A DNA stretch of 22,449 nucleotides. Source: an uncultured Campylobacter sp. Lineage in GTDB: Bacteria > Campylobacterota > Campylobacteria > Campylobacterales > Campylobacteraceae. Shown in pieces: positions 1 through 7,425 of this stretch. The translations under genes were made by a program, and so were the position numbers. The DNA lies in contig CALHQN010000061.1 in assembly GCA_938036585.1 (NCBI GenBank), positions 1 to 22,449 of the forward strand. The letters run 5' to 3'. How positions within the stretch are numbered: the first letter of the stretch is position 1; every line of letters starts with the position of its first letter. The notes beneath the pieces were generated by a model. The model saw only the letters and a program-made list of their open reading frames with translations. It was not told the origin of the DNA and ran no database searches.

Positions 1-176
1 CAAATTTGACCCAAATTTGCGCTCAAATTTAATCCGCCGCACGTAAATTTGACGGCAAAAATGTAAATTTCGCCGCATAAAATTTAAAATAATCAAATTT
101 GTACCGGCCATAAAGCCCTAAAATTCGTCCTTCTCAATCAAATTTGAAAAAATCAAAAAAATTTTACCTCTACCCC
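1..176. other. AAATTT-rich non-coding stretch upstream of flagellin gene
   Basis: I see no convincing reading frame on either strand here. The stretch is dominated by copies of the palindromic hexamer AAATTT, nine by hand count in about 170 bases, often as CAAATTTG or TAAATTT. They are irregularly spaced, so this is a motif cluster and not a simple tandem repeat. It ends where the flagellin promoter begins. The upstream neighbour lies outside the window. Confidence 0.5.
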
Positions 177-203
177 TAAAGTTTTTTTGATTTCGTCCGA
201 TAT
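177..203 (+). promoter_or_regulatory. Sigma-28 (FliA) promoter of the flagellin gene
   Basis: TAAAGTTT at 177-184 is followed by exactly 11 bases and then TCCGATAT at 196-203. This matches the classical FliA consensus (TAAAGTTT, 11-base spacer, GCCGATAA) at nearly every position, including the CGAT core. It lies about 50 bases upstream of the flagellin start, leaving a short leader with the ribosome binding site AAGGA at 241-245. Late-class FliA control of the major flagellin is the established pattern in Campylobacter. Confidence 0.88.
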
Positions 204-251
204 AGTTTTTGAACGACAAGAAGTCGTAATTAAACTTTAAAAGGATTTACA

Positions 252-1754
252 ATGAGTTTTCGTATTAACACGAACATCAACGCTCTAAACACACACGCAA
301 ACGCAGTCGGTAACAACCGCAACCTTTCTCTTTCTTTGGGTAAACTTAGCTCAGGTTTGAGAATCCAAACTGCGGCAGATGACGCCTCTGGTCTTGCTAT
401 CGCTGATAGCCTTCGCTCTCAAGCTAGCGCGCTTGGTCAAGCTATCGCAAACGGTAACGACGCTATCGGTATCATCCAAGTAGCGGATAAGGCTATGGAC
501 GAGCAGCTAAAAATCCTTGATACTATCAAAGTAAAAGCTACTCAATCAGCTCAAGACGGTCAAACAAGCGACTCTCGTCAAGCGCTACAAGCCGACATCG
601 TTCGCCTAATGGAAGAGCTAGACAACATCGGTAACTCTACGTCTTTCAACGGTCAGCAGTTACTAAACGGAACATTCTCTAACAAAGAATTCCAAATCGG
701 CGCTTACTCAAACCAAACAGTTAAAGCATCTATCGGCGCTACTACGTCAGATAAGATCGGCTTAACAAGATTTGAGAGCTCTAAGCTATTGACATTTGCA
801 GGCGTAGTTAGCCTTACTTTCCTAAACGTAGACGGTATAAACAACGTAAAAGTAGCTGCGGCTACAATTTCAACCGGTCTAGGTAAAGGCGTAGGCGCGC
901 TAGCTGAAAATATCAATAAAGTAACCGATAAAACAGGCGTTAGAGCTACGTTTGATACTACGTGGGTATCTAGTAAAGCTATCAGCGGCGGTCAGATCCT
1001 AAGCCTTGTCATCAATGGCGTAAAAATCGGCGACCTAGAGGTAAAAGAAGGCGATAAAAACGGCGCTTTGGTAAATGCTATCAACAAAGTTAAAGACCAA
1101 ACAGGCGTAGAAGCATCTGTAAACACAGAAGGTAGAATGGTACTAACTAGCCGCGACGGTAGAGCTATAAAAATCTCAGGCGACAAAGTAAGTGCCGGCC
1201 TAGGCGGCAAAAGAGGAACATCTATGTTCGTAGGACGCCTAAACCTAGTTCGCCTAGACGGTCGCGATATCAAAGTATCAAGCGGTAATGCAGCAGGAGC
1301 TTTCTCTGTGGCGTTTAGTAAAGACGGTAACGGCGAAGGCGGCAACCAGCAGTCAGTGGCTCTAAGAGATATCAAGGGGCAACTAGATCCGGATCTAGCC
1401 GCTGCTATGGGCTTCCAAAGAATGAGCAAAGCTGCTATGACATCAGCTCAATCAGCAGGCGTTATGACTCTACGCGGCGCGATGGCTGTTATGGATATCG
1501 CTGAGTCAGCTCAGAAAACTCTTGATCAGATCCGCTCAGACCTAGGTTCTGTTCAAAATCAGCTTGTTGCAACCGTAAACAACATCACAGTTACTCAAGT
1601 AAACGTAAAATCAGCCGAATCTCAAATCAGAGACGTTGATTTCGCTGCCGAGTCAGCAAACTTCTCTAAGTTTAACATCCTTGCTCAGTCAGGAAGTTAT
1701 GCTATGAGCCAAGCTAACTCTGTTCAGCAAAACGTTTTAAGACTACTTCAGTAG
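252..1754 (+). CDS. flaA: Flagellin (major filament subunit, FlaA-type)
   Basis: This encodes a 500-residue flagellin, exported by the flagellar type III system and polymerised into the filament. The N-terminal D0/D1 region (about 1-175) contains SSGLRI and [15 protein letters not shown], and the C-terminal D0/D1 region (about 400-500) ends in QQNVLRLLQ, both diagnostic for epsilonproteobacterial flagellins. The middle (about 188-312) holds two Flagellin_IN-like modules, at about 188-245 and 250-312. There is no signal peptide, as expected for this export route. ATG 252 is preceded by AAGGA and a sigma-28 promoter. Length is somewhat below the roughly 570 residues of C. jejuni FlaA, the difference lying in the variable centre. 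Codon choice is more biased than in the GC-rich neighbours, as expected for a highly expressed gene. The paralogue name (flaA or flaB) is inferred from promoter type. Confidence 0.95.
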   Translation: MSFRINTNINALNTHANAVGNNRNLSLSLGKLSSGLRIQTAADDASGLAIADSLRSQASALGQAIANGNDAIGIIQVADKAMDEQLKILDTIKVKATQSAQDGQTSDSRQALQADIVRLMEELDNIGNSTSFNGQQLLNGTFSNKEFQIGAYSNQTVKASIGATTSDKIGLTRFESSKLLTFAGVVSLTFLNVDGINNVKVAAATISTGLGKGVGALAENINKVTDKTGVRATFDTTWVSSKAISGGQILSLVINGVKIGDLEVKEGDKNGALVNAINKVKDQTGVEASVNTEGRMVLTSRDGRAIKISGDKVSAGLGGKRGTSMFVGRLNLVRLDGRDIKVSSGNAAGAFSVAFSKDGNGEGGNQQSVALRDIKGQLDPDLAAAMGFQRMSKAAMTSAQSAGVMTLRGAMAVMDIAESAQKTLDQIRSDLGSVQNQLVATVNNITVTQVNVKSAESQIRDVDFAAESANFSKFNILAQSGSYAMSQANSVQQNVLRLLQ

Positions 1755-1767
1755 TATTAAAACGTTT
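1730..1767 (+). other. Long stem-loop spanning the flagellin stop codon
   Basis: AAACGTTTTAA (1730-1740) is the exact reverse complement of TTAAAACGTTT (1757-1767). After one G/A mismatch the inner arms ACTACT and AGTAGT (1742-1747 and 1750-1755) also pair. The result is a nearly perfect hairpin of 17 base pairs with a very short loop, and the TAG stop (1752-1754) sits inside it. No T-run follows, so it looks like a 3'-end stability or processing element more than an intrinsic terminator. The structure is read directly; its role is inferred. Confidence 0.6.
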
Positions 1768-1776
1768 CTAGGTGAA

Positions 1777-1797
1777 GTAAAGCCGTTTAGGCTTTAC
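1777..1797 (+). other. Stem-loop 2 downstream of flagellin gene
   Basis: GTAAAGCC (1777-1784) and GGCTTTAC (1790-1797) form a perfect 8-bp stem around the loop GTTTA. No T-run follows. It is the second of six hairpins in the flaA-topA gap. Confidence 0.5.
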
Positions 1798-1820
1798 GGA
1801 ACTGGAAAAACGTAAAATTT

Positions 1821-1850
1821 CTACGCGAAGCGGGGGGCAACCCCGCGTAG
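1821..1850 (+). other. GC-rich stem-loop 3 downstream of flagellin gene
   Basis: CTACG (1821-1825) pairs with CGTAG (1846-1850), and CGGGG (1831-1835) pairs with CCCCG (1841-1845), leaving a 5-base bulge on the 5' side. It is flanked by two copies of CTGGAAAAA (1802-1810 and 1851-1859), so the hairpin sits between short direct repeats. No clear T-run follows. Confidence 0.45.
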
Positions 1851-1857
1851 CTGGAAA

Positions 1858-1881
1858 AATGTTTTAAGACTAATACTTTAA
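1858..1881 (+). pseudogene. Possible remnant of a second flagellin C-terminus
   Basis: The seven codons AAT GTT TTA AGA CTA ATA CTT followed by TAA encode NVLRLIL, close to the flagellin terminus NVLRLLQ. The DNA matches flaA 1731-1745 at 14 of 15 positions. Campylobacter often carries tandem flagellin genes, so this could be the tail of a deleted copy. The match is very short and part of it is also used in the adjacent hairpin, so coincidence or structural constraint is possible. Confidence 0.25.
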
Positions 1882-1905
1882 GGCCGCTTCGGCGGTCTTA
1901 AATTT
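1877..1905 (+). terminator. Probable transcription terminator after flagellin gene
   Basis: TTTAAGGCCGC (1877-1887) and GCGGTCTTAAA (1892-1902) pair over 11 positions, with one G-U, around a stable C(TTCG)G tetraloop. TTT follows within the AT-rich tail. This is the best intrinsic terminator among the first four hairpins, although its T-run is short. The 3' arm GTCTTAAA (1895-1902) could instead pair with TTTAAGAC at 1863-1870, giving a mutually exclusive fold. Confidence 0.55.
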
Positions 1906-1954
1906 CAAAAATCCAAACACCAATAGTTAAGACATCTCCAAAAATAATAGTTAT

Positions 1955-1980
1955 TATAGACGCTAAATTCGGCGTCTATA
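1955..1980 (+). other. Stem-loop 5 downstream of flagellin gene
   Basis: TATAGACGC (1955-1963) and GCGTCTATA (1972-1980) form a perfect 9-bp stem with an 8-base loop. It is followed by TCTTT, so it may act as a weak second terminator. Confidence 0.45.
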
Positions 1981-1998
1981 TCTTTAGAAGTGAATTTT

Positions 1999-2027
1999 AA
2001 AGTCGAGTTTTACCCGCTCGACTTTTT
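1999..2027. terminator. Bidirectional intrinsic terminator before topA
   Basis: AAAGTCGAG (1999-2007) and CTCGACTTT (2017-2025) form a perfect 9-bp stem, continued by a run of five T on the plus strand and flanked by A on the 5' side. It could therefore stop transcription from either direction. It isolates the flagellin transcript from the topA promoter at about 2104. Confidence 0.7.
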
Positions 2028-2103
2028 GCTCCAAATTTTATCCCACTTTTCCAAGTCAAATTTAAATTCAAACGATAAATTAATGCCATTAGTTTAAAAT
2101 TTT

Positions 2104-2112
2104 TGCTACAAT
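2104..2112 (+). promoter_or_regulatory. Extended -10 promoter of the topA operon
   Basis: TTTTTGCTACAAT ends at 2112: an extended TGN motif followed by the -10 hexamer TACAAT (2107-2112), preceded by a T-rich stretch. This is the vegetative promoter form usual in Campylobacter, where the -35 box is weak. It leaves a leader of about 25 bases to the topA ATG at 2142. Confidence 0.55.
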
Positions 2113-2141
2113 TACCCAAAAAAATTAAAAAGGCTATATTA

Positions 2142-4379
2142 ATGAAAAGCTTAATCATCGTGGAATCTCCCGCGAAAGCCAAAACGATAAAAAACTTTCT
2201 TGGGCCCGGCTACGACGTCATCGCATCAAAAGGCCATATCAGGGATCTGCCAAAGACGGCATTTGGCATCAAGATCGAGGGCGAAAAATTTACGCCCGAG
2301 TATAGGATCAGCGCCGATCACTCCACGATCGTAAAAGAGATCAAAGAGCTCGCAAAAAGCGCCGACCAAATCTACCTCGCGACCGATGAGGACCGCGAAG
2401 GAGAGGCCATCGCCTACCACATCGCAGCAGCCATCGGCAAAAAGCCTGAGAGCCTGCCTCGCATCGTATTTCACGAGATCACAAAAAGCGCCATAGAGGC
2501 CGCGCTAAAAAACCCGCGCACTATAAATATGGATAGCGTAAACGCGCAACAAGCACGCCGCCTGCTAGACAGAATCGTTGGCTACAAACTAAGCCCGCTT
2601 TTAAATTTAAAAATCCAAAAAGGGCTAAGCGCGGGACGCGTGCAAAGCGCCGCTCTAAAAATCATCGTAGACCGCGAGCGCGAGATACGCGACTTTAAAC
2701 CGATCGAGTACCACAGTATAGACGCTATTTTTAAAAAAGACCTCGACGCCGAGCTGGTTAAATTTGAAGCGCAAAAGATAGAAAAGCTAACTATAACAAA
2801 CGGCGATAGAGCCAAATTTATCGTGGAAAATCTAAAAAGCGATAAATTTAGCGTCCGCGAGATCGAAGCCAAAGAGCGCAAAACCGAGCCCGCACCGCCT
2901 TTTATGACCTCGACGCTGCAGCAAAGCGCGAGCAACCGCCTAGGCTTTAGCCCGAAAAAAACGATGATGATCGCGCAAAATTTATACGAGGGCGTGCAGA
3001 CGCACCAGGGCTTCATGGGAGCGATAACCTACATGAGAACGGACAGCCTAAATCTCGCCAAAGAAACCGTCGCAGCCGCGCGCGAGATGATCGAGAAAGA
3101 GTACGGCGAACGCTACCTGCCCGCCAAGGCTAAAATTTACACTACCAAAAGCAAAGGCGCGCAAGAAGCCCACGAGGCGATCCGCCCGACGAATCTCAGC
3201 TTCACGCCCGCTATCGCCGCGCAGTATCTCGAAAAAGACGCGCTACGCCTCTATACGCTCATCTACAACCGCTTTTTAGCGTGTCAAATGAGCGCGAGCG
3301 TGAGCCAAACGCAAAACGTATTCGTCGCGGGCGCAAAGGGCGAGTTTAAAATAAGCGGCCGCAAGGTGCTATTTGACGGATTTTACCGCGTTTACGGCGA
3401 TATGGATAAGGATAAAATTTTACCCGACCTAAAAATCGGCGACGAGATGAGCCTGCAAAGCATAAAAAGCTCACAGCATTTCACCGAGCCGCCGGCGCGC
3501 TATTCGGAAGCAAGCCTCATCAAAAAGCTCGAAAGCCTCGGCATCGGCAGGCCCTCGACCTATGCGCCTACCATATCGCTGCTTACGGCGCGCAACTACG
3601 TAAATATTGAGCAAAAGCACCTGGTGCCGAGCGAGATCGCCTTTAAGATCACCGAGATGCTGGAGCAAAATTTTAAAAATATCGTCGATAGCGAGTTTAC
3701 TTCCAAAATGGAGGAGAAGCTCGACGACATTGCCGAAAACAAAGCGGACTGGCAGCAAATTTTGGCGGATTTTTACTACCCTTTTATGGACGAGATCGCC
3801 AAAGGAAAAACGTCGATCGCAAGCCAAAAGCTAGCCGAAAAGATCGGCGAAACCTGCCCGAACTGCGGCGGCGAGCTACTTAAGCGCCAGGGCAGATTCG
3901 GCGAGTTCATCGCTTGCTCGAACTATCCGAAGTGCAAATACTCGCGCAACGCGGACGCTAGCGCCGAGGAGGCGAGCGAGGAGAAGGCGGCGCCCGAAGT
4001 ACTGGATGAAAAATGCCCGCAGTGCGGTAAAAATTTGATCAAGCGCAAAGGCAGATACGGCGAGTTTATCGCTTGCGAGGGCTATCCGAAGTGCAAATAC
4101 TCGCGCAAAATCGAGGGCGCCGCAAAGGAGAAAAAGCCGCTCGTCTCCACGGGCGTTAAGTGCCCGAGCTGCGGCACGGGCGAGATCGTCGAGCGCTTCT
4201 CCAGACGCGGCAAATTTTACGGCTGCACGAACTACCCAAAATGCGGCTTTGTGAGCAACTACGCGCCGATTGCGCGTGCGTGCCCGCAGTGCGGCAACTC
4301 ATACATGCTCCGCAAAGAGCTGAAAAAAGGCAACTTCGCCGAGTGCCCGCAGTGCAAGCTTAAAGAAGAGATCGATTGA
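2142..4379 (+). CDS. topA: DNA topoisomerase I (type IA)
   Basis: This encodes 745 residues and relaxes negatively supercoiled DNA. The N-terminal TOPRIM domain shows the conserved glutamate in VESPAKAKTI (Glu8) and the acidic motif DEDREGE (82-88). The catalytic tyrosine is Tyr297 in ITYMRTDS. The C-terminus (about 565-745) carries four zinc-ribbon modules of CxxC...C pattern, each beginning CPNCG, CPQCG, CPSCG or CPQCG, for single-strand DNA binding. I chose ATG 2142 and not the in-frame ATG 13 codons upstream: MKSLIIVESPAKA is the conserved start, and AAAAAGG at 2127-2133 is well placed for it. The gene heads a plus-strand operon, and its stop overlaps the TTG start of the next gene. Confidence 0.97.
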   Translation: MKSLIIVESPAKAKTIKNFLGPGYDVIASKGHIRDLPKTAFGIKIEGEKFTPEYRISADHSTIVKEIKELAKSADQIYLATDEDREGEAIAYHIAAAIGKKPESLPRIVFHEITKSAIEAALKNPRTINMDSVNAQQARRLLDRIVGYKLSPLLNLKIQKGLSAGRVQSAALKIIVDREREIRDFKPIEYHSIDAIFKKDLDAELVKFEAQKIEKLTITNGDRAKFIVENLKSDKFSVREIEAKERKTEPAPPFMTSTLQQSASNRLGFSPKKTMMIAQNLYEGVQTHQGFMGAITYMRTDSLNLAKETVAAAREMIEKEYGERYLPAKAKIYTTKSKGAQEAHEAIRPTNLSFTPAIAAQYLEKDALRLYTLIYNRFLACQMSASVSQTQNVFVAGAKGEFKISGRKVLFDGFYRVYGDMDKDKILPDLKIGDEMSLQSIKSSQHFTEPPARYSEASLIKKLESLGIGRPSTYAPTISLLTARNYVNIEQKHLVPSEIAFKITEMLEQNFKNIVDSEFTSKMEEKLDDIAENKADWQQILADFYYPFMDEIAKGKTSIASQKLAEKIGETCPNCGGELLKRQGRFGEFIACSNYPKCKYSRNADASAEEASEEKAAPEVLDEKCPQCGKNLIKRKGRYGEFIACEGYPKCKYSRKIEGAAKEKKPLVSTGVKCPSCGTGEIVERFSRRGKFYGCTNYPKCGFVSNYAPIARACPQCGNSYMLRKELKKGNFAECPQCKLKEEID

Positions 4380-5461
4380 TAATAGGCGTCATCTCGGACT
4401 CTCATCGCGAAACAAAGATCGCTGCCAGCGCCATAGAGTGGCTGCTCGCGCGCGGAGCGGATCTGCTCGTGCATGCAGGCGACATCGTCGAGAGCGAGAC
4501 GCTGCGGCTTTTGCGACAAAGCGGCAAGCCCTACTTTGCGGTTTTAGGGAACAACGACGAAGCGCTTGCGGAGCTAAAAAACGACTTCAACCTATACGAT
4601 GAGCCCTTCTACACGGAGTTTGCCGGGCTGCGACTAAAAATAATGCACCATCCGTTTTATCTCTTTGACGAGGAGCCCGCGGCGCAAAATGAAGCGAGCG
4701 AGCTAAATTTAGACGCAAATTTAAGCTTGAATGCAGGCACAGATCGCGCGGCAAATTTTCGCAAGGATTTCGGCGCAGGTCTAGTCAAAAATTCTAGCTT
4801 TAGCGACGAAGTAAGTTGCGGCACGAATTTAGGCTCAAACTGCAGAGCAGATCGCGGGGAAATTTTAATCGCAAATTCCAAAATGGCGGATCGTGCGGCA
4901 AATTTAAACTCAAATTTTAATGCTGCGGGCGTTGATAAAATTTTAGATAGTACGCACCGCGCAGACAAAAATTTTGATACGGCAGGTATGGACGCGGGCC
5001 TCGCCTCAAACTCAAACGCAAATTTAAACTCAAATACAAGCGCGAATTTAGCTGCTGATATGAGCCCAGATACGAACTCTAAAGCGAGCTTGAGTGCGGA
5101 TCGCGCAGTAAATTTAACGGCGCCGAGCTTAAACGCAAATTTATCCGCGCCGAACTTGGGCTTAAATTTGACCGCGAATTCTGACTCCAACACAAGCGGC
5201 GAAGGTAAAAATCGGGGTTTGTGCCAGTGCGGCGCGGATAAAATTCCAACTATCAAAATTTACGGCCATACCCACTATTTCGCCGCAGCGGTGGATAAAA
5301 ACGGCGCTCTCGTGCTAAATCCGGGCGAGATTTGCGGGCGCAAAAAGCGGCTTTTCGAGTTTGCTTACGTCGTGGCGCAGGGCGGGAAGTTCCGCGTATT
5401 TCACGTCTGCGCCGCGCCTGAAAAAGCTCTAAAATGGCGCGAATGCGAGATAAAACTATGA
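4376..5461 (+). CDS. YfcE/MJ0936-type metallophosphoesterase with large low-complexity insert
   Basis: This is a calcineurin-like phosphodiesterase of 361 residues. Metal-ligand motifs are in order: DSH (Asp8, His10), GDIV (Asp36), GNND (58-61), HH (91-92), GHTH (His298, His300) and NPGE (315-318). Family members are usually about 160-190 residues. Here about 188 residues rich in Asn, Ala, Ser, Leu and Asp (about 101-288) sit between the HH and GHTH motifs. Without the insert the length is normal, so both halves of the active site are kept. The insert DNA contains 12 AAATTT hexamers and repeated segments such as DRAAN. The start is TTG 4376, overlapping the topA stop by 4 bases and giving the canonical MIIGVISDSH. 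The stop overlaps the next ATG. The substrate is unknown. Confidence 0.9.
   Translation: MIIGVISDSHRETKIAASAIEWLLARGADLLVHAGDIVESETLRLLRQSGKPYFAVLGNNDEALAELKNDFNLYDEPFYTEFAGLRLKIMHHPFYLFDEEPAAQNEASELNLDANLSLNAGTDRAANFRKDFGAGLVKNSSFSDEVSCGTNLGSNCRADRGEILIANSKMADRAANLNSNFNAAGVDKILDSTHRADKNFDTAGMDAGLASNSNANLNSNTSANLAADMSPDTNSKASLSADRAVNLTAPSLNANLSAPNLGLNLTANSDSNTSGEGKNRGLCQCGADKIPTIKIYGHTHYFAAAVDKNGALVLNPGEICGRKKRLFEFAYVVAQGGKFRVFHVCAAPEKALKWRECEIKL
4676..5239 (+). repeat. Degenerate AAATTT-centred repeats inside the phosphoesterase gene
   Basis: Imperfect repeats built around GATCGCGCGGCAAATTT occur at about 4742, 4889 and 5099, coding for DRAANF, DRAANL and DRAVNL. An exact 18-base repeat, GCAAATTTAAACTCAAAT, is present at 4898-4915 and 5018-5035. 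I count 12 AAATTT hexamers in this span, against fewer than one expected by chance. The reading frame stays open throughout. The segment looks like motif DNA expanded or captured inside a gene. Confidence 0.7.
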
Positions 5462-6597
5462 ATGAAATTTACGTCCTAATCGCGCTATCGTTTTTGATCT
5501 TTGCTTCGCCCTTTTTAGCGAGCTTAGCTAGAATTCCGCTCTCGCCCATGGAGATCATGCTTGGCATCATAGCCGCAAATTTAGGGCTTTTGCCGCCAAG
5601 CGCGACCTTCGATCTAGCCGCGCAGATCGGCTTTTGCTACCTTATGTTTTTGGCGGGCTGCGAGGTGGATTTCCGCGCGCTACTTGCGATGCCGCGTAAA
5701 ATTCTGCGGCTAATCCTAATCTTTTTGGCGCTGCTTTATATCCTAAACGCGCTTGCGGTTTGGATGTTTGAACTGCCGCAGATGCTTATCATCGCAGCGC
5801 CTCTGATGAGCGTCGGGCTGCTTTCGGCGCTGTATAAGGAGTACGGCAAGGATCAGGCGTGGCTCAATCTCGCGATGCCCGCGGGCGTGATCGGCGAGCT
5901 CATCAGCATCGCCGTCCTCACAGTGGGCGGCATCTACCTTAAAAACGGCTTTGGCGTCGAGATGGCGCTTCATATCGGCGCGCTTTTGGGCTTTTCAGTC
6001 GCCGCTCTAGCTGTTTTTAAAGGGCTTGAAATTTTATTTTGGTGGTTCCCCGCGCTAAAAACGGTCATCATGCCCAAATACGACAAAAACGAAAAGGACG
6101 TGCGATTTGCGATGGCGCTGTTTTGCCTCATCTGCGCCGGAGTAATGCTTTTGGGGCTTGAGGTCGTCATCGGCGCCTTCATCGCAGGCACCTTTCTGCC
6201 GACCTTTTTCTCGCACAAGGACGACCTCATCGAGAAGCTATCGTCGTTCGGCTTCGGCTTTTTGGTGCCGATATTTTTCATACACACCGGAGCCGTGATC
6301 AAGCTTGAAGCGCTCCTTATGCCCGGAGTGATGAGCTTTGCCGTAAGCCTAGCGGCGCTGATGTTTGGCATCAGGCTGCTTGCAAGCGCTACGTTTTTAA
6401 ACACCTTAGGGCGCAAAGGCGCGGCGCTTTTCGCGCTATCGCTATCTATGCCGCTAACCCTCGTCATCGCCACGGCGACACTTTTTTACTCCACCGCCGC
6501 GATCTCGCAAGAGATATACTTCGCGATGATTATTGCCTCGCTCATAGAGGCGCTCGCGTCGATGATTTTGATAAATTTTATTTACAAGAAATTTTAA
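5458..6597 (+). CDS. Cation:proton antiporter, CPA2 (KefB/NapA-like) family, membrane domain only
   Basis: This is a very hydrophobic protein of 379 residues with about 11-12 predicted membrane helices, beginning with a helix at IYVLIALSFLIFASPFLAS. The overall pattern resembles Na+/H+ exchangers of the CPA2 family, including the early segment PLSPMEIMLGIIAANLGLLP and a later GAFIAGTFLP. There is no C-terminal TrkA-N nucleotide-binding domain, so it is the short form, probably exchanging Na+ or K+ for H+ across the inner membrane. I prefer ATG 5458, which overlaps the preceding stop as ATGA, over an upstream in-frame ATG at 5434. It is the last gene of the topA operon. The ion specificity cannot be read from sequence. 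Confidence 0.85.
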   Translation: MNEIYVLIALSFLIFASPFLASLARIPLSPMEIMLGIIAANLGLLPPSATFDLAAQIGFCYLMFLAGCEVDFRALLAMPRKILRLILIFLALLYILNALAVWMFELPQMLIIAAPLMSVGLLSALYKEYGKDQAWLNLAMPAGVIGELISIAVLTVGGIYLKNGFGVEMALHIGALLGFSVAALAVFKGLEILFWWFPALKTVIMPKYDKNEKDVRFAMALFCLICAGVMLLGLEVVIGAFIAGTFLPTFFSHKDDLIEKLSSFGFGFLVPIFFIHTGAVIKLEALLMPGVMSFAVSLAALMFGIRLLASATFLNTLGRKGAALFALSLSMPLTLVIATATLFYSTAAISQEIYFAMIIASLIEALASMILINFIYKKF

Positions 6598-6609
6598 GGC
6601 GGGAATTTT

Positions 6610-6651
6610 AAAATTATAGGATTTCGGAATTTTAGAATTCTATAAAATTTT
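6610..6651. terminator. Possible bidirectional terminator between convergent genes
   Basis: AAAATTATAG (6610-6619) can pair with CTATAAAATTTT (6640-6651) with a two-base bulge, in the AT-rich gap between the antiporter gene and the convergent orphan gene. The 3' arm ends in TTTT. The stem is weak and almost all A-T, so this is tentative. Confidence 0.3.
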
Positions 6652-6690
6652 GATTTGATACGGAATTGAAATAGAGTTAAATTTAAAGCC

Positions 6691-7140
6691 CTATTTTGCG
6701 CCGCGATTGGTTAAATCTTGTAGTTCCATGGTGTAGTTTTCTTTTTGCCATGTTCCGGCATAGCCATAAACTTTCAAAATTTTGAATAGTAAAGCTACTA
6801 TATCCTTTTTAGAAAGAGTATTTGTGGTTTTTGGAGTCAATTCCAAAAGTTGCCAAATTCTATGAAGCTTTTTGCTTCCATCGAATATATAATCCAATGC
6901 GGCCTCAATAATTTCACCTTTATGATATAAAATCCAAATGCCTTTAGCGAGGCTTGCATGATCATAGTCTGGATCAGGAAAGCTATATACGGGCATTAGC
7001 CAACAATCCGCATTTCGATCAATAGTCCAACCAAGCTCGTTAATAAAAGTCTCATAGTATGGATTATATTTGTAGTAAATTTTACTCAATCCGTACTTCT
7101 CATCATCCTCTTTAGTGATGATTGCATTTTCAAACGCCAT
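6691..7140 (-). CDS. Hypothetical protein, AT-rich orphan gene
   Basis: I do not recognise this protein of 149 residues. It has no signal peptide or membrane segment and is rich in Tyr, Trp and charged residues, suggesting a small soluble cytoplasmic protein. Notable stretches are YYKYNPYYETFINELGWTID and CWLMPVYSFPDPDYDH. ATG 7140 is supported by AAGGAG five bases upstream. The open frame extends 29 codons further up, but that part lacks such a site. Its coding DNA is clearly more AT-rich than its neighbours and uses different codons, which suggests acquisition by transfer. The size and composition recall orphan immunity proteins of polymorphic toxin systems, but that is a guess. It stands alone between convergent and tandem housekeeping genes. 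Confidence 0.75.
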   Translation of the reverse strand: MAFENAIITKEDDEKYGLSKIYYKYNPYYETFINELGWTIDRNADCWLMPVYSFPDPDYDHASLAKGIWILYHKGEIIEAALDYIFDGSKKLHRIWQLLELTPKTTNTLSKKDIVALLFKILKVYGYAGTWQKENYTMELQDLTNRGAK

Positions 7141-7193
7141 CTGCGCTCCTTGAGATTTAAAATTTAACGTGCAAACAGAAATTTCAAGTGCAA

Positions 7194-7201
7194 ATTTTAT
7201 A
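7194..7201 (-). promoter_or_regulatory. Candidate -10 element for the orphan gene
   Basis: On the minus strand TATAAAAT (7201-7194) lies about 54 bases upstream of the ATG at 7140. The sequence further up to 7425 contains no gene that I can support, so an independent promoter here is plausible. There is no clear -35 box. Confidence 0.35.
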
Positions 7202-7425
7202 CGGAATTTCGCGACGCGGCAAAGCAAAAGCGGCTCGTCAGCAAAGCTAACGGTAAAAATTAATCTTAACCCATCTGCAAAATGACAAACCGCGCGATTT
7301 GCGAACGAGCTACAAAGCCAAAGCGAGCCGATTAAAATTTAAGCTTTAGCTTGCGGCGCTTAAAAGCCGACTTAAGCCTAGACACGGTGGAGCGATATGC
7401 CGCGACACGGCGCCTAAGCTTTAAG

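Noticed and set aside
177..203. Sigma-54 promoter for the flagellin gene
   Set aside because: No GG-N10-GC element is present, while the sigma-28 match is nearly complete.
1832..1837. Poly-G tract as a phase-variable contingency locus
   Set aside because: Only six G, non-coding and part of a hairpin stem; Campylobacter phase-variable tracts are usually eight or more.
2103..2141. N-terminal extension of topA from ATG 2103
   Set aside because: It would start upstream of or inside the predicted promoter, and the conserved TopA N-terminus begins at ATG 2142 with its own ribosome binding site.
4676..5239. Insert as two genes or a frameshift artefact
   Set aside because: The frame is open from DSH through GHTH with no stop, and the upstream and downstream motifs together make a complete phosphoesterase.
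4657..5256. Minus-strand frame of 199 codons opposite the phosphoesterase insert
   Set aside because: It mirrors the repeat codons (KFA, KFE type repeats) and has no ribosome binding site. The plus-strand frame joins two halves of a recognised enzyme, so that one is real.
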